From CAYLYP01 sp964387795 (lineage in GTDB: Bacteria; Bacteroidota; Bacteroidia; Bacteroidales; UBA7960), in assembly GCA_964387795.1 (NCBI GenBank), contig CAYLYP010000001.1:62001-126000 (forward strand): 64,000 nucleotides of DNA, read 5' to 3'. Under the pieces are notes generated by a model that worked only from the letters and a program-made list of their open reading frames with translations, had not been told where the DNA came from and ran no database searches. A program made the translations under genes and the position numbers. This document shows positions 1-8,924 of this stretch, piece after piece. Numbering within the stretch: the first letter of the stretch is position 1; each line of letters starts with the position of its first letter.

Positions 1-3000
1 GGATATATCATGGGGGCGCAGGCCAAGCTCCCAAAAGTCATCATGGAAACAGGCAGCAAAGATGTCTTGTGGTCTGAAGATTTTGGATCAGGGATCCCGG
101 CTGGTTGGGCAACAGGATCAGCAGGTGATTTTTGTAACTGGAATTACACAACGCAGGGGCCTCAGGGGCCATTTTCTGTTGGTGTCCCTCCAATAGCTTC
201 AACCAGTGCCGATAATGGTTTTATTATCCTTGATCCGGATTTATGTAATATTTCAACACCTTATCAGGTGGTTGATGCATTTATCCAAACCGAAAAACTT
301 AATCTTGAAGACTATCCGAATGTAAGGTTGGAATTCCAGCATAATTTCCGCTATTGTTGTGATCCGGTGAATTCAAAGCTTCAAGTCCTGGTGAGTAACG
401 ACAGTATCAACTGGGTTGCATTTGATGTGAAAAACGGGCTTGGACCCAATAATACTAGTGCCAATCCTTTGTTTCAGGCAGTAAATATTAGCGAAGTTGC
501 AGGTGGTCAATCAAGTGTATGGATACGTTTTCACCAATCGGGTACAACCCATTATTGGTGGATGATAGATGATATCCAGTTGGTAAGCTTCATCTCCAAC
601 GACCTGGCAATGGATATGGTTGGGGCAGGTGGGTATTCGAGATTACCTTATGGTCAGGCCCCTGATATGGAGATGTTTGCCCGTGTAACAAATGTTGGGG
701 GCAATATTCAGAACAATGTTAAAACAACAATTGAAGTAAATAAGGGTTTTTATTCAGGCACATCAACCACTTTGCCACAATTAGGTGCAGGGTCTTCAAA
801 TACGTTTAGTTTTTCTGAATGGCCTGAACTGGCAGGGAAGGGTGTTTATGAATTTGAATTTATTGTAAGCCAGCAGGAGGAAGATGAAATGCCTGAAAAC
901 AACACCTTAAGTGAAATTGTTTGGATTACAGATAGTGTCTTTGCCCGCGATTCGTATAACTATAATGGGATGGGGATCTGGAATGGTTCTGAACAGGCTT
1001 TTACAGTTGGCAATATTTTTGAATTAACCGAGCCGATGGCAGCCAGTTCTGTTTCTTTTGTCCTGCACCAAAACACACAGGCAGGATCTCAGGCTATAGT
1101 CAGGCTTTATAGTTTTGATGGGACTACATTTACAGAAATTGCTTCCAGTGAGCCATATAGCATTCAAAGTGCTGATGTTCCAACAGGAGCTGGTTTAGAT
1201 CCTATATCTGTGTCACTGCCATTTACATCAGGAAATCAAGACCTAAGTGCTGGAATTTATCTTGCCGGGGTTGAGTTAAGCGGTTTGGGGGACTATGGCA
1301 TTGCAGCATCTGTACAGGGCATCATGCCACCAGAAACAAGTTATTTTTATAACGGGGAAGTATGGAGCATTGAAACAAATACCCCAATGATAAGGTTGAA
1401 TTTTGGGGAAAATGTTGCATTATGTACTCCACAGATTGTCCAATCTGTTACTAATGATGTTTGCAATGCAGGGATGGGAATGGCCGAAGTTCATGCAACA
1501 GTAGGCACACCTCCATTTACATATACATGGTCAACAGACCCGGTTCAACAGGGACCGGTAGCAATTCATCTTGCCGCAGGAACCTATCAGGTAAACATTG
1601 TTGATGAAGCTGGCTGTGAAGAAAATTTTGACGTCGTAATTGGTAATGACCCCTTGATGGCTGAGCTGGAGATAAAAAATGCCGCATGTAACAGTGCAAC
1701 AGGTTCGGCTAAAGTTACACCTACCAATGGGACTGCCCCATACTCGTATTTATGGAACACTGTACCTCCTCAAATATTTAATACAGCAGTAAACTTATTG
1801 CCCGGGACCTATTCAGTGGAGGTGACCGATGCAAACGAATGTGTGAATGAGTTTGATGTGATTATTGGGAACGATGAAAATCTTACATTAATCACTTCAT
1901 CTGAGAATGCATTATGTGGGTCATCCTCAGGTTCTGCAACAGTAAGTGTTGACAGGGGGGTTGAGCCTTATACCTATAGCTGGGACACAGAACCTGCACA
2001 AACAACAGCAACAGCCACAGGCCTGGCAGCAGGATTGTATTCTGTTACAGTTACAGACAATGCTGGATGTATGGCAAGCACAAGTGTATCAGTTGGAAAT
2101 TCAAACCTTATGCTTACAGCAAACATGATGGTTGAAAATGCCAGTTGTGGACTTAATAATGGTTCTGTTGAGGTTAGCATGACAAATGGTCAGGAACCTT
2201 ATACCTATCTTTGGGATGGGGGTCAGACAAGCCCTGCCATCGAAAACCTTGCTCCCGGAATATATGGAGTTGAGATTATGGACTCCAATGGCTGTTTGGG
2301 CAATGCTTCAGCAACAGTGATAAATGTTGGGAATGCGCCTGTGATTGATGAAATCGTGATTGAGGAACCAGAGGGTTGTGGAAACAGCACTGGTTCGGTT
2401 AGCATTGTTATGCCATCAGGAGATTACACATATTTGTGGTCAACAGGTTCAGATCTGTCTGCAATTGAAAATATTGGTTCAGGGATATACACGGTAACAA
2501 TAACTTCAGTTGGGAACAATTGCCAGATAGAAGAAAGCATTTTTGTGTCAGATGGCGGGGCTCCTGAAATTATTGCTGATATTGAGGATGTAAGTTGTAA
2601 TGGGCTCAATGATGGCTCGATAAGCATAAGTCTTGAAGGAACAGTTCAGAATCCTACCTATTTGTGGAGCAATGGTTCACAGGAGCAAAACATATCAAAC
2701 CTGGCAGCGGGATGGTATCAGGTTACTGTTACAGATGAAAGTTGCGTTGCCACCGGAGGCTATGAAATAACAGAGCCTGAAATGATAAGGGTAATCGTAA
2801 CAACAGATCCTTCAGAATGCTTTGACAACCCTAATGGAAGTATTTCACTGGCAGTATCAGGAGGGGTGCCCCCATACAGTTATTTATGGGATGGCGGACA
2901 AACCTTGTCTGCGATTTATTCATTATCAGGAGGCTTGTATTCAGTTACTATAACTGACTCAAACTTATGTGAGATAACAAAAGAAATCAACCTGTTTACA

Positions 3001-3501
3001 CCTCAGGAAATCATTGTAAACCCAACAATAACCCATACCACAGCAGGCCAGAATCAGGGCTCAATAACATTGAATGTAAGTGGTGGAGCTGGCGGTTTTA
3101 CTTATGAATGGTCCAATGGGAGCAATGAAGCAAGTATCACTGGCCTTGGGGCTGGTATTTATACAGTTACAATAACAGATGCCAATGAATGCCAGGTATA
3201 TTATCAATATACTATAGGCATTGTGTCTGTCTCAGAATTATTGGCTGAAGAAAGCAGGCTTGTTGTTTACCCTATCCCTTCTTCTGATGTAGTGTTTGTT
3301 GATTTTATTGGTTCATGGCCTGAGAAAGTGAAAGTAGAATTGCTAAATCTTGAAGGACAGCGTTTAATGAACGCTGAAGCAGAAGTAGTAAGCCCAAATG
3401 GCAAAACAAAGATTTCAACAGCTTTATTAAAGCCCGGGGTTTATATATTAAAGGTTTACACAAAAGATGGATATGTGACACAAAAAATCATCAAGTCATA
3501 A
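1..3501 (+). CDS. Partial SprB-repeat surface/secreted protein with T9SS sorting domain
   Basis: The reading frame is open through base 1 and no signal peptide is visible, so the true start lies upstream of the window. The first ~470 residues hold a jelly-roll-like region (W/G-rich, ending in a WWMIDDIQLV strand typical of MAM-like folds) and CARDB-like sequence. Eight SprB repeats follow (about residues 470-1075), each ending in a variant of G.Y.VTITD.N.C. The last ~80 residues (from VYPIPSS) form a type A T9SS C-terminal domain ending in a Lys-rich tail. T9SS proteins cross the outer membrane and are released or anchored at the surface; SprB repeats are known from gliding adhesins and large secreted proteins. 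A specific role, such as adhesion, is inference only. Confidence 0.9.
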   Translation, partial: GYIMGAQAKLPKVIMETGSKDVLWSEDFGSGIPAGWATGSAGDFCNWNYTTQGPQGPFSVGVPPIASTSADNGFIILDPDLCNISTPYQVVDAFIQTEKLNLEDYPNVRLEFQHNFRYCCDPVNSKLQVLVSNDSINWVAFDVKNGLGPNNTSANPLFQAVNISEVAGGQSSVWIRFHQSGTTHYWWMIDDIQLVSFISNDLAMDMVGAGGYSRLPYGQAPDMEMFARVTNVGGNIQNNVKTTIEVNKGFYSGTSTTLPQLGAGSSNTFSFSEWPELAGKGVYEFEFIVSQQEEDEMPENNTLSEIVWITDSVFARDSYNYNGMGIWNGSEQAFTVGNIFELTEPMAASSVSFVLHQNTQAGSQAIVRLYSFDGTTFTEIASSEPYSIQSADVPTGAGLDPISVSLPFTSGNQDLSAGIYLAGVELSGLGDYGIAASVQGIMPPETSYFYNGEVWSIETNTPMIRLNFGENVALCTPQIVQSVTNDVCNAGMGMAEVHATVGTPPFTYTWSTDPVQQGPVAIHLAAGTYQVNIVDEAGCEENFDVVIGNDPLMAELEIKNAACNSATGSAKVTPTNGTAPYSYLWNTVPPQIFNTAVNLLPGTYSVEVTDANECVNEFDVIIGNDENLTLITSSENALCGSSSGSATVSVDRGVEPYTYSWDTEPAQTTATATGLAAGLYSVTVTDNAGCMASTSVSVGNSNLMLTANMMVENASCGLNNGSVEVSMTNGQEPYTYLWDGGQTSPAIENLAPGIYGVEIMDSNGCLGNASATVINVGNAPVIDEIVIEEPEGCGNSTGSVSIVMPSGDYTYLWSTGSDLSAIENIGSGIYTVTITSVGNNCQIEESIFVSDGGAPEIIADIEDVSCNGLNDGSISISLEGTVQNPTYLWSNGSQEQNISNLAAGWYQVTVTDESCVATGGYEITEPEMIRVIVTTDPSECFDNPNGSISLAVSGGVPPYSYLWDGGQTLSAIYSLSGGLYSVTITDSNLCEITKEINLFTPQEIIVNPTITHTTAGQNQGSITLNVSGGAGGFTYEWSNGSNEASITGLGAGIYTVTITDANECQVYYQYTIGIVSVSELLAEESRLVVYPIPSSDVVFVDFIGSWPEKVKVELLNLEGQRLMNAEAEVVSPNGKTKISTALLKPGVYILKVYTKDGYVTQKIIKS

Positions 3502-3506
3502 AAACA

Positions 3507-3545
3507 AACCCGGAAACAGATAAAATCTTTTCCGGGTTTTTTTAT
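3507..3545 (+). terminator. Rho-independent terminator after the SprB-repeat gene
   Basis: A perfect stem AAACCCGGAAA/TTTCCGGGTTT is followed by a run of T, a few bases after the stop codon at 3501. Confidence 0.85.
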
Positions 3546-3550
3546 CTTTG
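3543..3550 (+). promoter_or_regulatory. Putative -7 box for the ccm operon
   Basis: TATCTTTG matches the Bacteroidota -7 consensus TAnnTTTG. It sits directly behind the terminator and about 33 bases before the ccmB start. No clear -33 element was seen. Confidence 0.45.
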
Positions 3551-3582
3551 TTTCCATATCCCTGTGCCATTTATTAATATCA

Positions 3583-4233
3583 ATGATGAAGCCAATACTT
3601 GCAATTATTAAAAAAGATGTTTTATTAGAACTTCGCCAGTTGTATGCAATAAACGGGGCGCTTTTGTATGTGGTGTCATCAGCTTTTGTATGTTATCTTG
3701 TATTTCAGCAAATAATAAGCGTTCAAACCTGGAATGCGTTGTATTGGATAATCATGCTTTTCTCATCTATCAACCTGATATCAAAGAGTTTTATGTCGGA
3801 AAGCAAAGAGCATTTTTTATATTATTATAGCCTTGTTTCGCCAAGGGCATTAATAATGGCCAGAATAATTTACAATAGCATGATGTTATTATTACTATCA
3901 TTAGTGGGTTATCTGTTTTTTGTGCTTTTTTTGGGCAATCCTGTAAAGGATACTTCTTTATTTTTATTGATAGTGTTTTTGGGCAGTATAGGGTTATCCG
4001 GTGTATTGACATTATTGTCGGCGATATCATCGAGGACAGGCAATAATTTCACAATTATGGCTATATTAAGCTTTCCATTGGTATTACCATTGATCATGGT
4101 TTTGATAAAAATTACTTCGCAGATTATTGAAACAGCCTTTGTAAACTGGAAAGAGGTTTTGGTTTTAATTTTGTTAAATTTATTGTTTATTTTATTGTCA
4201 AATATTTTGTTTCCCTATCTTTGGAAAGAATAA
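3583..4233 (+). CDS. ccmB: Heme exporter protein CcmB (ABC-type permease subunit)
   Basis: A 216-residue protein with six predicted hydrophobic helices and the CcmB-like opening KKDVLLELRQ, usual length for the family. In cytochrome c maturation System I, CcmB is the membrane part of the CcmAB ATPase that works with CcmC and CcmD to release holo-CcmE. It is followed 11 bases later by ccmC, and the run ccmB-ccmC-ccmD-ccmE supports the call. The ATPase partner ccmA is not in this window, so it is encoded elsewhere or missing. Confidence 0.88.
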   Translation: MMKPILAIIKKDVLLELRQLYAINGALLYVVSSAFVCYLVFQQIISVQTWNALYWIIMLFSSINLISKSFMSESKEHFLYYYSLVSPRALIMARIIYNSMMLLLLSLVGYLFFVLFLGNPVKDTSLFLLIVFLGSIGLSGVLTLLSAISSRTGNNFTIMAILSFPLVLPLIMVLIKITSQIIETAFVNWKEVLVLILLNLLFILLSNILFPYLWKE

Positions 4234-4244
4234 AAGGATAAAAA

Positions 4245-4934
4245 ATGAAGTTGATAAAGGAAAACTGGTGGAAGGTATTGGCAATAATGCTTTTGCTTTA
4301 TGCAATAATCATGGGCTTTATGGGCACAGTTCCTGATTTGCCAGTGGTGCAGCAAACAATCCGGAATATATATTTTCATGTAGGGATGTGGTTTTCGATG
4401 ATGTTTGTATTGGGGATATCAGTTTTTTACAGTATCAGATATCTATTATCAAATAATCCTGAATATGATTTGAAGGCCAGGGATGGGGCAACAATTGGTA
4501 TCGTATTGGGATGTTTGGGTTTATTGACGGGTATGATATGGGCCAAAAACACCTGGGGACACTATTGGATACAGGATCCCAAGCTCAATGGGGCTGCAGT
4601 ATCAATGTTAGCTTATCTGGCTTATATGGTGCTAAGGTCATCGATAGATCAGGCAGACAAAAGGGCACGTCTGTCGGGGGTATATAATATTTTTGCATTT
4701 GTCATCATGTTTGTATTTATCATGTTGATACCCAGGATGGCTGAGGCCAGTATACATCCGGGTATGGATGGTAACCCTGCATTGGCATCAGGAGACCTTG
4801 ACAGCAGGATGAGGCTTGTATTTTTTCCGGCTATGGCCGGTTGGGTTTTGCTTTCTTATTGGATATGGAAAGTATATTCAAATATTAACAGAATTGAAGA
4901 AAATATCTCAAATCTATTGGAGGACAAAGAATGA
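4245..4934 (+). CDS. ccmC: Heme handling protein CcmC (CcmC/CcsA family)
   Basis: A 229-residue protein with six membrane helices. It shows the heme-handling tryptophan-rich WWD-type motif (TWGHYWIQDPKL, about residues 103-114) and the two conserved external histidines that ligate heme: H45 in YFHVGMW and H171 in ASIHPG. CcmC loads heme onto CcmE on the outer face of the inner membrane. The stop codon overlaps the start of the following small gene (ATGA), so the two are probably translationally coupled. Confidence 0.92.
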   Translation: MKLIKENWWKVLAIMLLLYAIIMGFMGTVPDLPVVQQTIRNIYFHVGMWFSMMFVLGISVFYSIRYLLSNNPEYDLKARDGATIGIVLGCLGLLTGMIWAKNTWGHYWIQDPKLNGAAVSMLAYLAYMVLRSSIDQADKRARLSGVYNIFAFVIMFVFIMLIPRMAEASIHPGMDGNPALASGDLDSRMRLVFFPAMAGWVLLSYWIWKVYSNINRIEENISNLLEDKE

Positions 4935-5089
4935 TGGATTTACATGGGAAAATATTTGTTGTGGCCGTGGTATGTGGCGTAATATTATTAGGAATTGGCC
5001 TTTTTTTATTTTGGATGGAGCGCAAAGTGAAAAGACTTGAAAGGAAACTTGCCAGATTAGAAGCTGAAAAGCTATCAGGACAACAATAA
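4931..5089 (+). CDS. ccmD: CcmD-like small membrane protein
   Basis: A 52-residue protein starting with ATG inside the ccmC stop (ATGA overlap; a second ATG follows at once). It has one membrane helix (about residues 7-28, VVAVVCGVILLGIGLFLFW) and then a basic, helical tail (ERKVKRLERKLARLEAEK). Size, topology and position between ccmC and ccmE match CcmD, which stabilises the CcmC-CcmE complex. CcmD sequences are poorly conserved, so the call rests mostly on context. Confidence 0.8.
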   Translation: MMDLHGKIFVVAVVCGVILLGIGLFLFWMERKVKRLERKLARLEAEKLSGQQ

Positions 5090-5103
5090 CAAATCAATCC
5101 TTT

Positions 5104-5505
5104 ATGAAGAAGACCCACGTTTTGGCCCTTATTGCCATAATTGTAGCTATAGGTGCAATCCTAAGTTCCTTATATGATGCTGAAACCTATTCGGGGTTCA
5201 ACGATGCCCGCAAACATGAAGGCAAGCAATTTCAGATTATTGGGAAGCTTAGCAAAGAAAAAGAAATTACACAACAGATTGAAAATGGATCTGTTTGGCT
5301 AAGCTTTTTTATGATTGATGAGGAAGGTGTTGAACAACAGGTTTATTTTCAGGGCACAAAGCCACAGGACTTTGAGAAATCAGAACAGGTAGTAGTGGTG
5401 GGTGGTTTTGAAAAGGATTCTTTTGTTGCCAGTAATCTATTATTGAAATGCCCATCCAAATATAATGAAGGAAGCCTGAGCGATTCTTCGTTTGTTGCGA
5501 AATAG
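5104..5505 (+). CDS. ccmE: Cytochrome c maturation heme chaperone CcmE, CxxxY type
   Basis: A 133-residue protein with an N-terminal membrane anchor (about residues 5-23) and a beta-rich OB-fold domain. In the E. coli type the heme is bound covalently by a His in an HxxxY motif. Here the motif reads C116-P-S-K-Y120, placing it in the CxxxY variant described in Desulfovibrio and archaea, where Cys takes the place of the His. The protein carries heme from CcmC to the ligation machinery. ccmF and ccmH, often next in line, do not follow; the next gene is an MscS channel. Confidence 0.92.
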   Translation: MKKTHVLALIAIIVAIGAILSSLYDAETYSGFNDARKHEGKQFQIIGKLSKEKEITQQIENGSVWLSFFMIDEEGVEQQVYFQGTKPQDFEKSEQVVVVGGFEKDSFVASNLLLKCPSKYNEGSLSDSSFVAK

Positions 5506-5693
5506 GGATTCTAAAAATAAATAAAACATTTTCAACAGGTTGAAACGAAGCTGTTAGTGGATCAAGTTGGGTGGCTTCTGATGTTGTTACCTTTGTGCTT
5601 GCAACATATGCAATAAGGCAGCATAAAAAGGTGGCTATATCGAAAACACTTAACAAATAAAATAGACTTTTGGTTTTTTAAACATTTAATGCA

Positions 5694-6722
5694 ATGATTG
5701 ATTATCTGAAAGAAATAATGCAATATGAGTTTTATGATAACTCGCTTTTTAATTATGCAATTTTTGGGATCATCATCCTGCTGGGTTTATCTTTTAAAAG
5801 GTTTATCTCAAGGAGGTCGAACAGTTTGTTGTTTCGTTTAATCAAAAAGTATCATAGTGATATCAGTATTGAGAATTTCCAAGGCCTTCTGCAAAAGCCG
5901 ATGAGTTATATCATTCTATTGATATTTGCCTTCATCGCATTTAACCAGTTGAAATATCCCCTGGGTTGGAACCTGGTTCCTATTGAGCAGTTTGGGATTA
6001 GGATGCTTGTTGATAAGATATTTAAGCTATTGATGATCCTAAACATCATGTGGATATTGCTCAGGTTTTGTGACATTATCCTTGTGATTATGTTACACAG
6101 GTCTGAGGCTACAGATAATAAATTCAATAATCAGTTGATTCCTTTTTTTATTGATTTTTTAAAGATAACTGTTGTTGTATTTTCAGCATTGGTAGTATTG
6201 GGTTCGGTTTTTAATGTGAATGTGGCAACGCTGGTAGCCGGTTTGGGGATTGGAGGTTTGGCAGTTGCATTGGCCGCTAAGGAGAGCCTTGAGAACTTAT
6301 TGGGGTCATTGACAATATTTTTGGAAAAGCCATTTATTGTTGGCGATTTGGTTCAGATAGGCAATATACAGGGTACTGTTGAGAAAGTTGGGTTTAGGAG
6401 CACCAGGGTAAGGACGCTTGAAAAAAGTTTTGTTACCATCCCAAATAAAATGGTAGTCAATGAAAGCCTTGATAACCTTAGCCTGCGGACATTCAGGAGG
6501 GTGAGGTTTGATATAGGCCTGACCTATGGCACAAGTATTGAGCAAATGAAAGAAGTGACTAAAAAACTACAGGCTTTTCTTGATGCACATCCCCGAACAA
6601 ATGGGGATGGAAGGGTTAGGTTTTCATCATTTGGTCCCAGCTCTTTGGACATCATGGTCTTGTATTTTATTGATACACAGGATTACAATGAGTTTTTGGA
6701 CATCAGGGAAGATATCAATTAA
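5694..6722 (+). CDS. MscS-family mechanosensitive channel, shortened by an in-frame stop
   Basis: A 342-residue product with four to five N-terminal membrane helices, the MscS pore helix (GLGIGGLAVALAAKESLENLLGS, about residues 183-205) and the beta domain (FIVGDLVQIG..GTVEKVGFRSTRVRT..VTIPNK). MscS channels open under membrane tension to protect from osmotic downshock. The reading frame stops at TAA 6720-6722 and then continues in the same frame for 36 codons with clear MscS C-terminal sequence (see next entry). The product therefore lacks its last ~37 residues, part of the cytoplasmic cage. It may be non-functional. Confidence 0.85.
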   Translation: MIDYLKEIMQYEFYDNSLFNYAIFGIIILLGLSFKRFISRRSNSLLFRLIKKYHSDISIENFQGLLQKPMSYIILLIFAFIAFNQLKYPLGWNLVPIEQFGIRMLVDKIFKLLMILNIMWILLRFCDIILVIMLHRSEATDNKFNNQLIPFFIDFLKITVVVFSALVVLGSVFNVNVATLVAGLGIGGLAVALAAKESLENLLGSLTIFLEKPFIVGDLVQIGNIQGTVEKVGFRSTRVRTLEKSFVTIPNKMVVNESLDNLSLRTFRRVRFDIGLTYGTSIEQMKEVTKKLQAFLDAHPRTNGDGRVRFSSFGPSSLDIMVLYFIDTQDYNEFLDIREDIN

Positions 6723-6833
6723 GAGATCATCCAAATTGTAAAGGATGCAGGGGCTGATTTTGCCTTTCCATCAACAAGCATATATGTTGAGAAAAGCCAG
6801 GGCAATAATCCAATAAAAAAAGAAGGGGAATAA
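6723..6833 (+). other. Untranslated C-terminal tail of the MscS gene after a nonsense codon
   Basis: In frame with the upstream gene, the 36 codons after TAA 6720-6722 read EIIQIVKDAGADFAFPS and then TSIYVEKSQG, the usual end of MscS proteins. In relatives this spot normally reads N-L-E-I, so one T-to-A change in TTA explains the stop. The intact gene would run 5694-6833 and encode about 379 residues. Confidence 0.8.
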
Positions 6834-6857
6834 AGTTTTAATAAGACTTAAAATATT

Positions 6858-6865
6858 TAATTTTG
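6858..6865 (+). promoter_or_regulatory. Putative -7 box for the exbB-exbD-tonB-folC operon
   Basis: TAATTTTG fits TAnnTTTG and lies about 70 bases before the exbB start, in the only sizeable gap upstream of the operon. Confidence 0.4.
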
Positions 6866-6938
6866 TGGAGATAAACAATAAAACACAAGGATTTAAGTTT
6901 TTCTAATTAAGAAGACACACCATAAACAAAAAAGAAAT

Positions 6939-7646
6939 ATGGCATATTTTTTTCTTTTAAATGGCGCAGCAGCAGTTCAACCAGGGATTGTTGAAGGTGC
7001 AGCACAAGCGACACAGGAATACGAAAGCCTTTCATTATTAAGCCTTGCGATGAAGGGAGGGATAATAATGATTCCCTTGCTGATCCTTTCAATATGGGCA
7101 ATTTATATCTTTGTTGAGAGGTATCTTGCATTAAGCCGGGCATCAAAAGAGGAAAGCAATTTCATGAACAATATCCGGGATTTCATTCATGAAGGCAGGA
7201 TAGATTCAGCCAAATCACTATGCCGGAATACGGATAGCCCGATAGCCCGGATGATTGCAAAAGGCCTTGTAAGGATAGGACGCCCATTGAATGATATTAA
7301 TGCCGCTATTGAAAATGTTGGCAAGCTTGAGGTTGCCAAGCTGGAAAAGAATATAGCTGTATTGGCTACTGTTTCCGGAGCAGGCCCAATGCTTGGATTT
7401 TTAGGTACAGTAGTAGGGATGGTAAGGGCTTTTTATAATATGTCAATGGCTGGCAATAATATTGATATTTCGTTGCTTGCCGGGGGTATTTATGAAGCTA
7501 TGGTAACTACCATTGCAGGATTGATAGTAGGTATATTGGGTTATATATGTTACAACATCCTTGTAGCACGTATTGAAAAGGTGGTATTTATCCTGGAAGC
7601 AAGGGCAACTGAGTTTATGGATTTGCTGCATGAACCTGCTTCCTAA
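6939..7646 (+). CDS. exbB: MotA/TolQ/ExbB proton channel family protein
   Basis: A 235-residue protein with a hydrophobic helix at about residues 38-60, a cytoplasmic domain, and two further helices. The second is the family hallmark (VSGAGPMLGFLGTVVGMVRAF); the third contains GGIYEAMVTTIAGLIVGI. With ExbD it uses the proton gradient to drive TonB or a Tol-type system across the periplasm. It is the first gene of a tight operon with exbD (21-base gap) and tonB. ExbB and TolQ cannot be separated by sequence alone; the TonB partner favours ExbB. Confidence 0.88.
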   Translation: MAYFFLLNGAAAVQPGIVEGAAQATQEYESLSLLSLAMKGGIIMIPLLILSIWAIYIFVERYLALSRASKEESNFMNNIRDFIHEGRIDSAKSLCRNTDSPIARMIAKGLVRIGRPLNDINAAIENVGKLEVAKLEKNIAVLATVSGAGPMLGFLGTVVGMVRAFYNMSMAGNNIDISLLAGGIYEAMVTTIAGLIVGILGYICYNILVARIEKVVFILEARATEFMDLLHEPAS

Positions 7647-7667
7647 TTTAATATAAGGGACAAGAAT

Positions 7668-8081
7668 ATGGCAATAAAAGCAAGAAATACAAGAAAACTT
7701 GAATTCAACATGGCCTCCATGTCTGACCTGGTATTCTTGTTATTGATATTCTTCATGCTAACATCAACACTGGTAGCGCCCAATGCCATAAAATTGCTTT
7801 TGCCTTCGAGCGAGAGCAGGACAATGGCCAAGCAGACCATTACAGTGTATATAAATGAAGAATATTCTTATTTTTTGGAAGAATCCCCGGTAAGTATAGA
7901 ACAAATGCGACAGGGTTTGGCACAGGCCTTGATGGGTAAGACTGACGGCTCTGTTGTTTTGCGTGCTGACCAGACTGTTCCTGTTCAATACATTGTAAAT
8001 GTGATTGATGTGGTTAACAGTATTAATGCTGAGCAGAATTCGAGCCATAAAGTGATATTGGCAACCCAACCAAAGAAATAA
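7668..8081 (+). CDS. exbD: Biopolymer transporter ExbD/TolR family protein
   Basis: A 137-residue protein with a short cytoplasmic N-terminus (LEFNMASMSDLVFLLLIFFML). The membrane-embedded Asp (D20) is at the position of the proton-carrying Asp of ExbD. A periplasmic domain with the usual VVLRADQTVPVQYIVNVID signature follows. It forms the proton-driven stator with the upstream ExbB. Confidence 0.92.
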   Translation: MAIKARNTRKLEFNMASMSDLVFLLLIFFMLTSTLVAPNAIKLLLPSSESRTMAKQTITVYINEEYSYFLEESPVSIEQMRQGLAQALMGKTDGSVVLRADQTVPVQYIVNVIDVVNSINAEQNSSHKVILATQPKK

Positions 8082-8084
8082 GAT

Positions 8085-8924
8085 ATGAACCAGCCCATTG
8101 TTAGAGAAACCAATCATAAAGACAGCGCAAAAGCGTGGTTCTGGACATTGTTAATGCATTTGGGCTTAATAGCAAGCCTCTTTTTTCTTGCATTAAGGAC
8201 ACCTTTGCCCTTGCCTGAAGAACAGGGAGTGGAGGTCGCCCTTGGTTATGACCAGCAGGGTATGGGGCAAGCCCAGCCAATGGCATCAATGCCGGTAAGT
8301 CCTGCAAATGCACAGCCCCCTGCATCTGCGCGTGAAGAGGTGGCTACACAAAACACTGAAGAGAGCATTGCATTGCCTGATTCGAAAAAAGAAACAAAAA
8401 AACCTAAGACAGAGACCAAGCCTTCGGAGACCAAAACCAAAGCAAATACCAATACAGAAGTAACAAAGAAACCTGTTGTTGTAGAAAAGCCCCAGCCTCA
8501 GGTTGACCAGAAAGCGCTTTTTCCTGGCAAAGACCAAAGGAGCGGTTCGCAGAAATCACAGGGAGATGGACAAGTTCCAGGTTATCAGGGAAACCCCAAT
8601 GGGACTCCTGGAGCAACAAATTTCCAGGGAGAAGGTGGGAGCGGTAACGGAATCTCATATAGTCTTAGCGGGCGTAAAGCAAACTTTTTGCCCAAGCCAA
8701 GCTATGACACACAGGCACAGGGAAAGGTTGTTGTAAAGATTTATGTCAATCAAAAAGGCGAAGTGACAAGAGCAATAGCAGGGGTCCAGGGGTCAACAAC
8801 AACAGACCAACATCTTGTTAAGCTTGCTTATGATGCAGCCATGCGCGCACGCTTTGATTTGAAAAACGATGCTGCTGAAGAGCAGGTTGGAACGATAACT
8901 TATGTTTTTATCAGGCAGAATTAA
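8085..8924 (+). CDS. TonB-like energy transducer
   Basis: A 279-residue protein with one membrane helix (about residues 18-38, WFWTLLMHLGLIASLFFLAL), a Pro/Lys/Glu/Thr-rich periplasmic spacer (about residues 80-150), a Gly-rich stretch, and a C-terminal TonB-type domain (KVVVKIYVNQKGEVTRA..). It starts 3 bases after exbD and overlaps the folC start (TAATG). It passes energy from ExbBD to outer-membrane receptors, such as the SusC-type porins expected with the SusD at the right end of the window. That pairing is inference. Confidence 0.85.
   Translation: MNQPIVRETNHKDSAKAWFWTLLMHLGLIASLFFLALRTPLPLPEEQGVEVALGYDQQGMGQAQPMASMPVSPANAQPPASAREEVATQNTEESIALPDSKKETKKPKTETKPSETKTKANTNTEVTKKPVVVEKPQPQVDQKALFPGKDQRSGSQKSQGDGQVPGYQGNPNGTPGATNFQGEGGSGNGISYSLSGRKANFLPKPSYDTQAQGKVVVKIYVNQKGEVTRAIAGVQGSTTTDQHLVKLAYDAAMRARFDLKNDAAEEQVGTITYVFIRQN

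Noticed and set aside
1517..2627. Several antisense frames inside the SprB-repeat gene
   Set aside because: They mirror the repeat units, lack start context and encode no recognisable domain.
5544..5660. Open stretch of 38 codons (..WVASDVVTFVLATYAIRQHKK..) between ccmE and mscS that looks protein-like
   Set aside because: No start codon, a stop just before it at 5541, and no family recognised; too short to call a remnant.
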